A DNA stretch of 64,000 nucleotides from Gammaproteobacteria bacterium (GTDB lineage Bacteria > Pseudomonadota > Gammaproteobacteria > Nitrosococcales > Methylophagaceae). Location of the stretch: positions 62,001-126,000 of the forward strand of contig JAQWIT010000020.1 in NCBI GenBank assembly GCA_029248745.1. The letters run 5' to 3'. The position numbers and the translations under genes are program-made. Of this stretch, positions 1 to 11,051 are shown one piece after another. The notes below the pieces were generated by a model. That model saw nothing but the letters and a program-made list of their open reading frames with translations. It did no database searches and was not told the origin of the DNA. Each line of letters opens with the position of its first letter. Position 1 is the stretch's first letter.

Positions 1-371
1 TCGTAGATGAGGCCAGTGATCATAAAGCACTGAAAGTCGACCGTGATTTTGAACAAGTCTGGCGTGGTGTAGGACGCGTTATTGATAGTAAATATTTTGT
101 TGTACAAGATCGCGAACGTGACAAAGGCGTGTACTTTGTACAATACCTCGACCCATTTGTATTAGCTAAAAAAGTAGATGACAGTATTCTGGGTAAATTG
201 GCATTCTGGGAAGATGAAATGGATAAAACACCAGAGCTGTTCTATTACATTAAGTTAGTTAATGACGATGCCGATACGAAGATTATTATCAAAGATATTG
301 ATCAAGTGAGAACGTCTTCACCATCTGCACGCCGTTTGCTACGTCTTATTCAGGAAGAACTGGTCCGGTAA
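1..371 (+). CDS. bamC: Outer membrane assembly lipoprotein BamC, C-terminal part (5' end outside window)
   Basis: The open frame runs from base 3 without a start, so the N-terminus, including any lipoprotein signal, lies upstream. The visible part has the helix-grip look of BamC C-terminal domains (FEQVWRGVGRVI early, RLLRLIQEEL at the end). BamC is a lipoprotein of the BAM complex, which inserts beta-barrel proteins in the outer membrane. Its stop overlaps the next start by one base (TAATG), so the two genes are probably translationally coupled. The identification rests on this partial sequence and on the neighbouring purC, which lies near bamC in many gammaproteobacteria. Confidence 0.75.
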   Translation, partial: VDEASDHKALKVDRDFEQVWRGVGRVIDSKYFVVQDRERDKGVYFVQYLDPFVLAKKVDDSILGKLAFWEDEMDKTPELFYYIKLVNDDADTKIIIKDIDQVRTSSPSARRLLRLIQEELVR

Positions 372-1132
372 TGCGTTTTGCCTCGCTTGGCAGTGGTAGT
401 CGAGGTAATGGCACACTTGTATCGCATGGTAATACAACGTTATTAGTGGATTGTGGCTTCTCTGCAAAAGAGGCAGAAAAACGGCTAGAGCAAGTTGCCT
501 TATCAGCAAAAGACTTAACGGCGATAGTCGTAACGCATGAGCATGCTGATCATATCAATGGTGTTCGAGTCCTTGCACGTAAATACCAATTACCTATATA
601 TGCAACCGCTGGAACGGCAGGGTGTTTAACAGCTGATCTAAAAGACTACATTCATGAGTTTAGCTGTCACGAACAGTTTGAAATTGATGATATAGAAATA
701 AACCCATTTCCCGTGCCACATGATGCTCGTGAGCCCAGCCAGTTTGTGTTTAGTGATGGTGGTGCCAAAGTCGGTTTATTAACCGATGTAGGTATGATTA
801 CACCGATTATTGAGCAGGCTTTGTCTGGATGTCAGGCGTTATTATTAGAAGCGAATCATGATTTAACGATGCTTGATAATGGTGAATACCCAGATCATTT
901 AAAATACAGGGTGGGGAGTAAGATGGGGCACTTGAATAATCTGCAAGCCGGGTCTTTATTAAAGAAAATAGATACCACTGAATTACAACATATAATGGCG
1001 ATGCATTTAAGTGAGAAAAATAATCATCCTGATATTGTTAAAACCGTCTTTTCAGAAGCATTAGAATGTGAACAAGATTGGATCGGTATTGCAGATCAAA
1101 ACTTAGGTTTCACTTGGCGAGATATAGCATAA
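371..1132 (+). CDS. MBL-fold metallo-hydrolase (YycJ/WalJ-like)
   Basis: A 253-residue metallo-beta-lactamase-fold hydrolase. The metal-binding motif THEHADH sits at residues 55-61. The N-terminal SGSRGNG stretch (about 8-14) and later His/Asp residues (VPHDAR, LLTDVG, MHLSEKNNHP) are typical of the small YycJ-like group. Members are thought to act as nucleases or phosphodiesterases, but the substrate here is unknown. The gene sits between bamC (one-base overlap) and purC (27 bp gap), apparently in one transcription unit. Domain assignment is firm; function is inferred only at family level. Confidence 0.85.
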   Translation: MRFASLGSGSRGNGTLVSHGNTTLLVDCGFSAKEAEKRLEQVALSAKDLTAIVVTHEHADHINGVRVLARKYQLPIYATAGTAGCLTADLKDYIHEFSCHEQFEIDDIEINPFPVPHDAREPSQFVFSDGGAKVGLLTDVGMITPIIEQALSGCQALLLEANHDLTMLDNGEYPDHLKYRVGSKMGHLNNLQAGSLLKKIDTTELQHIMAMHLSEKNNHPDIVKTVFSEALECEQDWIGIADQNLGFTWRDIA

Positions 1133-1159
1133 AGCTAAAAACAGGTAAAAGAGAGAACA

Positions 1160-1870
1160 ATGGAAAAAAGACAAGAGTTATATGCAGGTAAGGCAAAAAG
1201 CGTTTACAAAACTGATGATGATGATTTCGTCATCCTAAGTTTTAGAGATGATACATCTGCATTTGACGGTGAAAAAGTGGAACAACTCAGCCGTAAAGGC
1301 GAAGTCAATAATAAGTTCAACGCTTTTGTAATGGAGTATTTGCAAAAGTCAGGTATTCCAACGCATTTTGAACGCTTGCTTAATGCCAATGAATCATTGG
1401 TCAAAAGCATGGAAATGATGGCTGTCGAATGTGTTGTTCGAAATGTTGCGTCGGGGAGTTTATGTCGACGTCTTGGCGTAGAAGACGGCCTTGAATTATT
1501 GCCACCTGTTTTTGAGTTTTTTCTAAAAAATGATGCTTTACATGATCCAATGATCAATGAGTATCATATTGAAACGTTTGGTTGGGCGAAAGCAGAAGAT
1601 GTAACGATAATGAAAGCATTAACATTCAAAGTAAACGATGCCTTGCAAAAGCTTTTTTCAGATGCCGGGATGATACTTGTTGATTACAAGCTCGAATTTG
1701 GCTTATTTAAAGGTGAGGTTATTTTGGGTGATGAGTTCAGCCCAGATGGCTGCCGTTTATGGGATGCAGAAACACGTAAGAAGTTAGATAAAGATCGCTT
1801 CCGTCAAGGACTGGGGGGCGTGATTGAAGCCTATGAAGAAGTTGCACTTCGAATTGGTGTACCACTATAA
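1160..1870 (+). CDS. purC: Phosphoribosylaminoimidazole-succinocarboxamide synthase
   Basis: SAICAR synthetase joins aspartate to CAIR in de novo purine synthesis, using ATP. At 236 residues it has the usual bacterial length. Characteristic stretches are YAGKAKSVY at the N-terminus, [12 protein letters not shown] in the middle and VDYKLEFG followed by [13 protein letters not shown]. The start is preceded by a purine-rich ribosome site (aaaagagagaa). It is the last gene of the bamC-MBL-purC unit and is followed by a strong hairpin terminator. Confidence 0.97.
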   Translation: MEKRQELYAGKAKSVYKTDDDDFVILSFRDDTSAFDGEKVEQLSRKGEVNNKFNAFVMEYLQKSGIPTHFERLLNANESLVKSMEMMAVECVVRNVASGSLCRRLGVEDGLELLPPVFEFFLKNDALHDPMINEYHIETFGWAKAEDVTIMKALTFKVNDALQKLFSDAGMILVDYKLEFGLFKGEVILGDEFSPDGCRLWDAETRKKLDKDRFRQGLGGVIEAYEEVALRIGVPL

Positions 1871-1901
1871 GCATTCACAATGCTAGATATGTTAGATACA
1901 A

Positions 1902-1930
1902 AAAAGCCGCGATGACTCGCGGCTTTTCTT
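1902..1930 (+). terminator. Rho-independent terminator after purC
   Basis: An 11-bp stem (AAAAGCCGCGA / TCGCGGCTTTT) with a 4-base loop is followed by a T-rich run. It lies about 30 bp after the purC stop. Confidence 0.9.
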
Positions 1931-1957
1931 TATGCTGGTTTTGCTAAATATTATATT

Positions 1958-2660
1958 ATTTACCAGCAAGTCTTCTTCTTGTTGCAACAAGGCCAGCTAA
2001 GACAGGCGCAAATAAGAATACTGCAGCCGGAATTTGAACAACAGTAGTTTGTTCAGGTTTTTCAAATGCAGTGTCATATCATGCTTGCTGACCAAAGCCG
2101 AAACTTTGTCCAGGTACAAAATTAGTGCCAGATGAAAAGTGGAACCATACACCGGTTAAATCAGCATATTGAATGCCTTCCCACGGTGTGGCAGAGGCAT
2201 TATCAAGAAAAGAAACATCAATATCAAAACTGAAAGTATTACCAGAGACAGTTAAGTCACTTGAAATGTCTGCTAATTCAGAACCTGCTAAGCTGCTGGT
2301 ATTGTTTTGAGCATTAGTATGAGTATGAGTAAGCCTTCATAACGGGATTAACAACAGAAAAAACAGCGCATAAAACTGCGAGTGTATTAGGGGTTATAGC
2401 TTTTGGATTAGCGCCTGAACTATTGATAACTAACCAAAACCCATCAGCAGCATTACCGTTAGCGGTTTTAGTATCAGAAACTGACCAAGTCAGGTGTTCT
2501 GTATCAGTGTTATAAGTTGAGGATAAGGCCGATCCGTACCACCAATACCGACTCTATTAGGAGCGCCTGTGTAAGCATGTGTTGCAGCTGATGCTGTTGT
2601 GACTGAGGCCGCAAAAGTGCAATACCACTAAGGAAATTTTTTATTTAATTGTTCGATTCC
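1958..2660 (-). pseudogene. Decayed VPxxA-CTERM (exosortase-sorted) secreted protein
   Basis: No long ORF is called here, but the minus strand translates in pieces into a secreted protein. The 3' end encodes VQIPAAVFLFAPVLAG, then a hydrophobic run and a basic tail (TRRR) just before a stop. That is the architecture of the VPLPA-type variant of PEP-CTERM sorting signals, which exosortase systems process in Gram-negative bacteria. Upstream, readable blocks such as ADGFWLVINSSGANPK and IQYADLTGVWFHFSSGTN lie in different frames. There is an in-frame TGA just before the sorting domain and at least two frameshifts near the 5' end. No exosortase gene is in the window. The approximate 5' limit is a guess. 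Confidence 0.7.
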
Positions 2661-2781
2661 GAGTTGATGATTAGTGGTAGATATACTGCTCCGTTACAAG
2701 CTGAACATGATGATTTGTTGATGTTATTAACACTATAAATGACAAAACAATCAAAAAGATATCGTACTTTAGTACGAAAAG

Positions 2782-3816
2782 TTAATTAAGACGGGCAGTC
2801 CAGCCGATAGAGGTTCCTGCTCGCATAGGTACTAAAGATTTACCGGAAAAGGGATAGTGTTCTGGTACTGTCCATGTTTGTTTTGTCAAAGTGACAGTAC
2901 GAGAATTTCGTGGCAAACGGTAAAAGTCAGGCCCAAAATGGCTAGAAAAATTTTCCAATTTGTCGAGTGCGTCAGCTTGCTCAAATGCTTCAGCATAGAG
3001 TTCAAGCGCGGCATGAGCACTATAAACACCTGCACAACCGCAGGCACTTTCTTTGGCATGTTGGGCGTGAGGAGCACTATCGGTACCTAAGAAAAACTGT
3101 GGATTACCACTGGTCGCTGCTTCAATAAGCGCCTGTTGATGTGTGTTTCTCTTCAAAACAGGTAAACAAAAATGATGGGGGCGAATACCACCTATCAATA
3201 AATCATTACGATTTAATAGCAAATGGTGAGGCGTGATGGTAGCCGCTATATTGTCTGGAGATTGCATAACAAAGTCGACAGCATCTGCCGTAGTGATATG
3301 TTCGAAAACTATACGTAGACTAGGATGCCGAAGCATTAGAGGTCCCAAAATGCGATCAATAAATATTTTTTCACGATCAAAAATATCGATATCGGCATCA
3401 GTGACTTCACCGTGAATCAATAAGGGCGTGCCTGAGCTTACCATTTCAGCCAAAGCGCTATCGCAGTGTTTTAAATCAGTTACACCCGCATCAGAGTTCG
3501 TTGTGGCTCCAGCCGGATAGAGTTTAACTCCGTGGACAAAACCACTCTCATGGGCTTTTTGAATTTCATCAGCTGTAGTGTTGTCTGTTAAATACAGCGT
3601 CATGAGTGGTTGAAACTCATGGTCTTCAGGAATGGCATTGAGAATTCTGTCTCTATAGGCTGAGGCTAGTTCTGTATTGACAACAGGTTGCACAAGGTTA
3701 GGCATCACGATAGCACGAGCAAAATAACGACTAGTATCTGTCACGGTTCGTTGTAATGCAGAGTCGTCGCGCAAATGTAAATGCCAGTCGTCGGGTTGGG
3801 TCAATGTTAATTGCAT
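2782..3816 (-). CDS. pyrC: Dihydroorotase, class II
   Basis: Zinc amidohydrolase that makes dihydroorotate from carbamoyl-aspartate in pyrimidine synthesis. At 344 residues it is close to the E. coli PyrC length. The WHLHLRDD metal motif is at residues 11-18, the carboxylated-lysine region [11 protein letters not shown] near 100, TPHHLLLNR in the middle and GTDSAPH near 245. It is divergent from ilvI, with about 190 bp between the starts. The stop lies just inside the empty end of the decayed CTERM region. Confidence 0.96.
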   Translation of the reverse strand: MQLTLTQPDDWHLHLRDDSALQRTVTDTSRYFARAIVMPNLVQPVVNTELASAYRDRILNAIPEDHEFQPLMTLYLTDNTTADEIQKAHESGFVHGVKLYPAGATTNSDAGVTDLKHCDSALAEMVSSGTPLLIHGEVTDADIDIFDREKIFIDRILGPLMLRHPSLRIVFEHITTADAVDFVMQSPDNIAATITPHHLLLNRNDLLIGGIRPHHFCLPVLKRNTHQQALIEAATSGNPQFFLGTDSAPHAQHAKESACGCAGVYSAHAALELYAEAFEQADALDKLENFSSHFGPDFYRLPRNSRTVTLTKQTWTVPEHYPFSGKSLVPMRAGTSIGWTARLN

Positions 3817-3892
3817 TTTAGTAGGCCTTGAGGAGATGGCACTATTATGCCATAGGCCAGATTAGCTATGATACTTGATTAGCTTTATTAGT

Positions 3893-3925
3893 CGAATAGC
3901 GATGGCGCTGTAAGCGCTATTTTTC
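3893..3925 (+). promoter_or_regulatory. Terminator-like hairpin in the ilvI upstream region
   Basis: AATAGCG and CGCTATT can pair across a 13-base loop that itself contains CGCT/AGCG, followed by TTTTCTT. It lies upstream of the best promoter-like match for ilvI, so it may be an attenuator for a promoter further upstream or a chance hairpin. No convincing leader peptide rich in Ile, Leu or Val codons was found beside it. Confidence 0.3.
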
Positions 3926-3954
3926 TTGACGTTAGGGCTTATAACTAGTACATT
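3926..3954 (+). promoter_or_regulatory. Candidate sigma70 promoter for ilvI
   Basis: TTGACG, then a 17-base spacer, then TACATT. The position, about 55 bp before the ilvI start, fits. The -35 is good and the -10 is moderate. Confidence 0.4.
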
Positions 3955-4008
3955 TACGAGCTTAAGTTTACGATTGTTTTACGTAATGAGAACCTAGAAG
4001 GGGAACAG

Positions 4009-5751
4009 GTGGAATTAAGCGGCGGTGAGATTCTAGTTCGTTGTTTAGAAGACGAAGGTGTTGAATTTCTATTTGGCTATCCTGGTGGTGCTGTGCTTCA
4101 TATTTACGATGCACTGTATCAGCAAGATGCAGTCAAACATATCTTAGTACGTCATGAGCAAGCTGCAACACATGCAGCCGATGGCTATGCGCGTGCAACA
4201 GGAAAACCAGGTGTCGTACTCGTTACATCAGGTCCTGGTGCGACTAATGCGGTGACAGGTATTGCAACAGCACATATGGACTCAATTCCCATGGTTGTCA
4301 TCACGGGCCAAGTGCCTTCCGCAGTCATCGGTAGTGATGCTTTTCAAGAAGTCGATGCCGTTGGTATCACACGCCCGTGCGTGAAACACAATTTCTTGGT
4401 TAAAGACATTAATGACCTAGCTGAAACGATGAAAAAAGCCTTCTATGTGGCAAGTTCAGGTCGTCCTGGACCGGTTGTTGTCGATGTCCCGAAAGATATT
4501 ACCGACCCATCAATAAAAGTGGATTACCATTATCCAGAAGAAATTGAAATGCGGTCATACCACCCCATAACTAAAGGCCACTCTGGTCAAATCAGGCGTG
4601 CGATTGATTTATTGTTATCTGCTGAAAAACCGATGATTTATACAGGTGGTGGTGTTATTCTTGGCGAAGCCGCTAAGGAGTTGCGTACGTTTGTGAGTAC
4701 ACTCAACTTCCCAGTTACAACCACATTGATGGGTTTAGGCTCAATTCCGTATGATGATAAACAGTTCCTCGGTATGTTAGGTATGCATGGTAGTTATGAA
4801 GCCAATATGGCGATGCATGGCTGTGATGTACTGATTGCTGTAGGTGCACGTTTCGATGATCGGGTTACAGGTAAGATTGCTGAGTTTTGCCCAGATGCTC
4901 AAATCATCCATATTGATATTGATCCCTCGTCGATTTCAAAAACGATTACAGTCGATATTCCAATCGTTGGTGATGTAGCAGACGTATTGCAAGAAATGAA
5001 TCAAGCTTTGCAAACGACTAAAAAGCAGACAGACAAAAAGGCCATTGCTGAATGGTGGGCCACCATCAATGACTGGCGTGCTAAGCAGTGCATGACCTAT
5101 AGCCAAGCAGGGAGTGAGATTAAGCCACAGCATGCAATTGAGCTAGTACATAAAATAACTCACGGTAATGCCTATGTCACATCAGATGTGGGACAACATC
5201 AAATGTGGGCTGCACAATACTATGGTTTTAGTGAACCGAACCGTTGGATAAATTCGGGTGGACTTGGCACGATGGGCTTTGGTTTACCCGCGGCTATGGG
5301 TGTTCAATTAGCTTATCCAGATGAGACTGTTGTTTGTGTAACTGGTGAAGGTAGTATTCAAATGTGTATTCAGGAGTTATCAACCTGCTTACAGTATGGC
5401 CTGCCTATTAAAATTATTGCTTTGAACAACCGCTACTTAGGAATGGTACGTCAGTGGCAAGAATTCTTTTATGAAAATCGTTACTCACATTCTTATATGG
5501 AATCATTACCTGACTTTGTGAAATTGGCGGAGAGTTATGGTCATGTTGGTATCAGAATTGAAGATCCAAATGAGTTAGAGTCAAAACTAGAAGAAGCCTT
5601 CGCGATGAAGGATCGTTTAGTTTTTGTTGATATCGTGACGGATCAGACGGAAAACGTGTACCCAATGATAGCCAATGGTAAAGCACATAATGAAATGCAT
5701 ATGTCACCACATTGCGAACTCCCACAAAGTCCAGAAAGGGAGCTGTCATAA
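4009..5751 (+). CDS. ilvI: Acetolactate synthase large (catalytic) subunit
   Basis: ThDP-dependent enzyme that condenses pyruvate with pyruvate or 2-oxobutyrate, the first common step of valine, leucine and isoleucine synthesis. At 580 residues it has the usual length. The catalytic Glu lies in [14 protein letters not shown] near residue 50. The ThDP/Mg motif runs from TGEGSIQM (about 443) to LNNRYLGM (about 472), with GEGS in place of the more common GDGS. The start is a GTG preceded by a purine-rich ribosome site (agaagggga). The stop overlaps the ilvH start (TAATG). Confidence 0.96.
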   Translation: MELSGGEILVRCLEDEGVEFLFGYPGGAVLHIYDALYQQDAVKHILVRHEQAATHAADGYARATGKPGVVLVTSGPGATNAVTGIATAHMDSIPMVVITGQVPSAVIGSDAFQEVDAVGITRPCVKHNFLVKDINDLAETMKKAFYVASSGRPGPVVVDVPKDITDPSIKVDYHYPEEIEMRSYHPITKGHSGQIRRAIDLLLSAEKPMIYTGGGVILGEAAKELRTFVSTLNFPVTTTLMGLGSIPYDDKQFLGMLGMHGSYEANMAMHGCDVLIAVGARFDDRVTGKIAEFCPDAQIIHIDIDPSSISKTITVDIPIVGDVADVLQEMNQALQTTKKQTDKKAIAEWWATINDWRAKQCMTYSQAGSEIKPQHAIELVHKITHGNAYVTSDVGQHQMWAAQYYGFSEPNRWINSGGLGTMGFGLPAAMGVQLAYPDETVVCVTGEGSIQMCIQELSTCLQYGLPIKIIALNNRYLGMVRQWQEFFYENRYSHSYMESLPDFVKLAESYGHVGIRIEDPNELESKLEEAFAMKDRLVFVDIVTDQTENVYPMIANGKAHNEMHMSPHCELPQSPERELS

Positions 5752-6245
5752 TGCGTCATATCATTTCTATCTTAATTGAAAATGAAGCTGGTGCATTGTC
5801 ACGTGTTGCCGGTTTGTTTTCAGCACGTGCATATAATATTGAATCATTGACTGTTGCACCAACAGAAGATCCTTCGCTATCAAGAATGACAATTGTAACG
5901 TCAGGTACAGCACGCGTGATTGAGCAAATTACTAAGCAATTGAATAAATTGATTGATGTTGTGAAATTACAAGAACTGACCGATGGACCCTATATCGAAC
6001 GTGAAATGATGTTGCTGAAAGTAGAAGCAACAACAGAGGATGCGCAGCAACAGTTGAAACGCCTATTGGATGTATTTGAAGGCCATCTAATCGACCACAC
6101 ATCTACAACGATGACGATTCAACTGACTGAAACAGGTGAGCAGTTAGATTCATTTATTGCCGCCTTAACCGATTATGAGATTTTAGAAACAGTACGTTCT
6201 GGCCTATCTGGCATAGCACGTGGTGAGAAACACCTGAAAATCTAA
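5751..6245 (+). CDS. ilvH: Acetolactate synthase small (regulatory) subunit
   Basis: A 164-residue regulatory subunit with an N-terminal ACT domain ([19 protein letters not shown]) and a conserved C-terminal domain that bind valine and activate the large subunit. The ATG at 5751 is chosen because it overlaps the ilvI stop and matches the family N-terminus. The longer ORF-track version begins inside ilvI. It is followed by ilvC after 46 bp. Confidence 0.96.
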   Translation: MRHIISILIENEAGALSRVAGLFSARAYNIESLTVAPTEDPSLSRMTIVTSGTARVIEQITKQLNKLIDVVKLQELTDGPYIEREMMLLKVEATTEDAQQQLKRLLDVFEGHLIDHTSTTMTIQLTETGEQLDSFIAALTDYEILETVRSGLSGIARGEKHLKI

Positions 6246-6279
6246 ACTAAAATCCAGACAAATTTGAAATACTTTCTAA

Positions 6280-7308
<1,029 letters not shown>

Positions 7309-7327
7309 GCGTTTTTAGCATACAAAG

Positions 7328-7368
7328 ACGGGGACAGTTATCTTGTAGTAGCTGTCCCCGTTTTGTTT
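7328..7368 (+). terminator. Rho-independent terminator after ilvC
   Basis: ACGGGGACAG pairs with CTGTCCCCGT, followed by TTTG. It lies about 20 bp past the ilvC stop. Confidence 0.85.
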
Positions 7369-7427
7369 GAGCTATCAGACCGTGGCATACTAGCCACTGA
7401 ATCAAAATAAACAAGGAATTAGCCTAA

Positions 7428-8171
7428 ATGGCAGCGAGTAAAAAACCACAACGTCGCGGTATTTATCTGCTACCCAATTTGTTTACGACTGCTGGGTTGT
7501 TTGCTGGTTTTTATGCCGTTATTGCAGCGATACGTGGGGATTTTGAATCAGCAGCCATCGCTATATTCATTGCGATGATCATGGATGGATTTGATGGCAG
7601 AATCGCACGGATGACCAATACACAAAGTGACTTCGGTGCTGAATATGACAGTCTAGCTGATATGGTGTCATTTTGTTTAGCGCCTGCTTTAGTGATATAC
7701 CAATGGGCTTTATTGGACATGGGCAAAGTAGGCTGGATGGCTGCTTTTATTTATGCAGCCTGTGGTGCCTTACGTCTAGCTCGGTTTAATACACAAATAG
7801 GGATTGCCGATAAACGTTACTTCCAAGGCCTTGCAAGCCCAGCTGCCGCAGCATGTATAGCAGGTTGGGTATGGGTTGGTAGTAGCGGCCATGTTGATAT
7901 CGATATCGCAAGTAACTTTGCACTACCATTAACGTTTGTGTGCGGAATTCTCATGGTGAGCACATTGCGTTACCACAGTTTCAAAGAGCTCGACTTGAGA
8001 GGCAAAGTCCCTTTTGTCGTGATTTTAATATTAGTCCTGAGCTTTGCTTTAGTAGCGATCGATCCGCCATTAGTTTTATTTATCGGTTTCCTCGCTTATG
8101 CTTTATCAGGCCCCGTTTTTACCCTAACAAAACTAAGACAACATAAATCAGACCGCCAGCAAGATAAATAA
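7428..8171 (+). CDS. pssA: CDP-diacylglycerol--serine O-phosphatidyltransferase
   Basis: Integral membrane enzyme that makes phosphatidylserine, the precursor of phosphatidylethanolamine. The CDP-alcohol phosphotransferase signature is complete: MDGFDGRIAR, then DFGAEYDSLAD, at about residues 47-77. Several hydrophobic segments follow. At 247 residues it matches the PssA type found beside ilvC and leuA in many proteobacteria. An AAGGAAT-type ribosome site precedes the ATG. Confidence 0.93.
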   Translation: MAASKKPQRRGIYLLPNLFTTAGLFAGFYAVIAAIRGDFESAAIAIFIAMIMDGFDGRIARMTNTQSDFGAEYDSLADMVSFCLAPALVIYQWALLDMGKVGWMAAFIYAACGALRLARFNTQIGIADKRYFQGLASPAAAACIAGWVWVGSSGHVDIDIASNFALPLTFVCGILMVSTLRYHSFKELDLRGKVPFVVILILVLSFALVAIDPPLVLFIGFLAYALSGPVFTLTKLRQHKSDRQQDK

Positions 8172-8409
8172 GGCCTTGGCAATAGGCTTATTTAAGCCTA
8201 AACTAGTCAATGGTGGACATTCAAACGACATATTACATTTCAAAAGCAGTACAATCTGCACCGCAATGTATTCGCACGTCTTTGTGTTGCCCAAACTCCC
8301 TGCTACGACTGCCCTAGTGGCATACAGACTTAGCACAAACCTCGCCAGCGATACTGCTGGCATCGCCCAAGTATTATATTTTAGAAGTCTGCAATAAGTG
8401 GAGCAGGAT
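8172..8409 (+). promoter_or_regulatory. Structured untranslated stretch before leuA
   Basis: About 240 bp separate pssA from leuA. It holds a palindrome (TAGGCTTA TT TAAGCCTA) near the pssA stop. Closer to leuA is a nested structure: CAGACTT (8325-8331) can pair with AAGTCTG (8385-8391) around an inner CCAGC/GCTGG hairpin (8345-8360). The 73-codon ORF here does not resemble a protein I know and is probably chance. A cis-acting leader for leuA is a reasonable guess, but I do not recognise a named RNA family. Confidence 0.35.
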
Positions 8410-9942
8410 ATGAGTGAACAATTAATTATTTTTGATACAACTTTGAGAGATGGCGAACAGAGCCCGGGCGCCTCAATGACCAAAGATGAGAAAGTACGCA
8501 TCGCGAAATCATTAGAGCGGATGCGAGTCGATATTATCGAAGCAGGGTTTCCTATCGCAAGTGTAGGTGATTTTGAGTCAGTGCAAGCAGTTGCTAGAGC
8601 AGTGACAGAAAGCCGTGTTTGTGGTTTGGCGCGTGCGCTAGGTAATGATATAGAGCGAGCAGGTGAGGCATTGAAAGATGCAAATGCGTCACGTATTCAC
8701 ACCTTTATTGCGACGTCACCAATCCATATGAAAATGAAGTTGCGTATGGAGCCAGATCAAGTCATAGAGAACGCGGTTAAAGCTGTACAAAGAGCACGGC
8801 AGTACACAGATGATGTTGAATTTTCACCAGAAGACGCGGGCAGAAGTGAACCAGACTTTTTATGCCGCATTTTAGAGGCAGTAATCGATGCAGGAGCCCG
8901 AACGTTAAATATTCCCGATACAGTGGGTTATAACGTACCACAGCAGTTCGGCCATTTAATTCACACCTTACGAGAACGTATTCCTAACTCAGATAAAGCA
9001 GTATTTTCTGTGCATTGCCACAATGATTTAGGTTTAGCAGTGGCGAATTCATTGTCTGCTGTCGCCAATGGTGCACGCCAAGTTGAATGTACCATTAATG
9101 GCCTGGGTGAGCGTGCAGGGAATGCTGCCTTAGAAGAAATCGTGATGGCCGTGCGTACACGCCAAGATTTGTTCAATTGCGATACCAATATCGATACGAC
9201 ACAAATTGTCGCAGCATCTCGCTTAGTGTCGGGTATTACTGGGTTTGCAGTGCAACCGAATAAAGCAATCGTCGGTGCCAATGCTTTTGCGCACGAGTCA
9301 GGAATTCATCAAGATGGTGTATTGAAAAACCGTGAAACATACGAAATCATGCGAGCTGAGGATGTCGGTTGGCATACCAATAGAATAGTTTTGGGTAAAC
9401 ATTCGGGTCGCAATGCATTTAGAACACGCCTAGAAGAATTAGGCGTTATTTACGAGTCAGAGACAGAGTTGAATGCCGTTTTTCAACGGTTCAAAGAATT
9501 AGCAGATAAAAAGCATGAAGTCTTCGATGAAGATATACAAGCCTTGGTCAGTGACACTGTAGCCCCGAACAATGAGCGTGTGAGATTGATTTCTTTAAAA
9601 GTCACCAGTGAAACAGGTGAAACGCCAGTCGCAATGATGACACTTTGTGTCGATGAAGAAGAAAAGCAAGTTGAAATGAGTGGTAGTGGGCCCGTTGATG
9701 CAGCATTTCGTGCCATTGAAGAAATAGTGCAAAGCCAAACAGAATTACAACTTTATTCTGTGAATAACATAACGAGCGGCACTGACTCGCAAGGCGAGGT
9801 TAATGTTAGACTTGAGAAAGGTGGCAGAATTGTCAGTGGACAAGGGGCTGATACCGATATCGTCATTGCATCGGCAAAAGCCTATATTCAGGCATTGAAT
9901 AAAATCATCATGCCTGTAGATAGGGCACACCCTCAGGTGTAG
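8410..9942 (+). CDS. leuA: 2-isopropylmalate synthase
   Basis: First committed step of leucine synthesis: acetyl-CoA plus 2-oxoisovalerate. The N-terminal TIM barrel has [13 protein letters not shown] and the metal-binding [25 protein letters not shown] and the HESGIHQDG motif follow, then the C-terminal allosteric (leucine-binding) domain. I chose the ATG at 8410 over the GTG at 8398 because it is preceded by a GGAGCAGG ribosome site and matches the family N-terminus. The protein is 510 residues from this start. Confidence 0.96.
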   Translation: MSEQLIIFDTTLRDGEQSPGASMTKDEKVRIAKSLERMRVDIIEAGFPIASVGDFESVQAVARAVTESRVCGLARALGNDIERAGEALKDANASRIHTFIATSPIHMKMKLRMEPDQVIENAVKAVQRARQYTDDVEFSPEDAGRSEPDFLCRILEAVIDAGARTLNIPDTVGYNVPQQFGHLIHTLRERIPNSDKAVFSVHCHNDLGLAVANSLSAVANGARQVECTINGLGERAGNAALEEIVMAVRTRQDLFNCDTNIDTTQIVAASRLVSGITGFAVQPNKAIVGANAFAHESGIHQDGVLKNRETYEIMRAEDVGWHTNRIVLGKHSGRNAFRTRLEELGVIYESETELNAVFQRFKELADKKHEVFDEDIQALVSDTVAPNNERVRLISLKVTSETGETPVAMMTLCVDEEEKQVEMSGSGPVDAAFRAIEEIVQSQTELQLYSVNNITSGTDSQGEVNVRLEKGGRIVSGQGADTDIVIASAKAYIQALNKIIMPVDRAHPQV

Positions 9943-9944
9943 AT

Positions 9945-10469
9945 ATGTTTGAGGCCAACCAGCTATCAGTATTATCTGAAATGGGCATTCCAGTCTGGCA
10001 GTTGCGCCAGGCCGGGATTGTCAAAGAGGAAGTACGAACGCCGGACACTGATAATCACGTTGAGATTGATACAGCCGGTTTATTAGCACGAGTCAATGCC
10101 TCAAATTGGTTATTTTGTCATGACGGGAAAGAGAGTCAGGAGTGTCAACGATTGTTACAGTCAATCTGTTCAGCGATGGGTATAAGCCAAGGTATTTGTC
10201 TGTTATCGTTATATGATCTTAAGGCAATAACATCTGAAACCATAGCGAGTTCAGAAAAGAAGCGGTTGATCCTGTTTGGTGAGTCAATTGTGAAACAGGT
10301 ATTTGGACCTGCCTCTACTGTTGAAAGTCTTCGTAATGAGCCACAACAAGCTTTGCAATCAAATTTAACAACCTTTGTCAGCTCAAGCCTGCAATCGTTA
10401 CTAGAAAACACCGCGAATAAGAAACAAGTCTGGCAGGATATACGACAAATAAAGCAGCTTGATAGCTAA
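9945..10469 (+). CDS. holD: Probable DNA polymerase III psi subunit
   Basis: A 174-residue protein. Its N-terminus (LSVLSEMGIPVWQLRQAG) resembles the start of HolD proteins, which link the clamp loader to chi and SSB. The rest is poorly conserved, as is usual for psi. Position supports the call: rimI follows immediately, as in the classic holD-rimI pair. It starts 2 bp after leuA, so it may be cotranscribed with it. The call is part sequence resemblance and part synteny. Confidence 0.65.
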   Translation: MFEANQLSVLSEMGIPVWQLRQAGIVKEEVRTPDTDNHVEIDTAGLLARVNASNWLFCHDGKESQECQRLLQSICSAMGISQGICLLSLYDLKAITSETIASSEKKRLILFGESIVKQVFGPASTVESLRNEPQQALQSNLTTFVSSSLQSLLENTANKKQVWQDIRQIKQLDS

Positions 10470-10470
10470 A

Positions 10471-10974
10471 ATGGCACTGTCAGAACTGCCAAGTGAAAGT
10501 CATATAACACTCCGCAAGATGACTGTAGCAGACTTAACAGCTGTGAGTACCATAGAAAAACAGTCGACATTATTCCCGTGGACAGTTAAACATTTCGAGG
10601 ATTGTTTGAAAGCAGGCCATGAAGCGTGGGTCATTTGTGACAATGAAGACCATATTATTAGTTTTACAATTGTTCAGAAAGTCGTAGATGAATTACATTT
10701 ATTGAATATATGTGTACAACTCCAGCATCAAGGCCAAGGCTACGGTAAGGCGATGCTAAACCATGTTGTTCAGTTTGCTAAAGAATTAGGTTCTGTTTTA
10801 ATCGTTTTAGAAGTGAGGCGCTCAAATACTAAAGCGCAATCTTTATATACTCAGGCAGGGTTTAATGAGATGTCTGTGCGCCGAGATTATTACCCTGCTG
10901 AAGAAGGTAGGGAGGATGCTATTTTAATGGGACTCGACCTCAGGTTGTTGTCCTTATTTGGTGCAAGCTCATAA
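10471..10974 (+). CDS. rimI: Ribosomal protein S18-alanine N-acetyltransferase
   Basis: GNAT-fold acetyltransferase expected to acetylate the N-terminal alanine of ribosomal protein S18. The acetyl-CoA site is visible as VQLQHQGQGYGKAML. It is followed by VLEVRRSNTKAQSLYTQAGF, the usual RimI C-terminal motif, with YY near the end (RRDYYPAEEGREDA). I chose the ATG at 10471, giving 167 residues, one base after the holD stop. The track start at 10459 lies inside holD. Confidence 0.88.
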   Translation: MALSELPSESHITLRKMTVADLTAVSTIEKQSTLFPWTVKHFEDCLKAGHEAWVICDNEDHIISFTIVQKVVDELHLLNICVQLQHQGQGYGKAMLNHVVQFAKELGSVLIVLEVRRSNTKAQSLYTQAGFNEMSVRRDYYPAEEGREDAILMGLDLRLLSLFGASS

Positions 10975-11051
10975 AGACTTGCTTTGGCATGGATGCTCAC
11001 ATAAACTAAATAACTGAACTATAAACACATCAAAATTTTAGGAGATTTACG

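Noticed and set aside
5338-5350. GEGS instead of GDGS in the IlvI ThDP motif as a defect
   Set aside because: The same variant occurs in other gammaproteobacterial acetolactate synthases as I recall them, and the rest of the motif is intact.
8176-8397. 73-codon ORF between pssA and leuA
   Set aside because: No family resemblance and no ribosome site; it overlaps RNA-like inverted repeats. Treated as a leader region.
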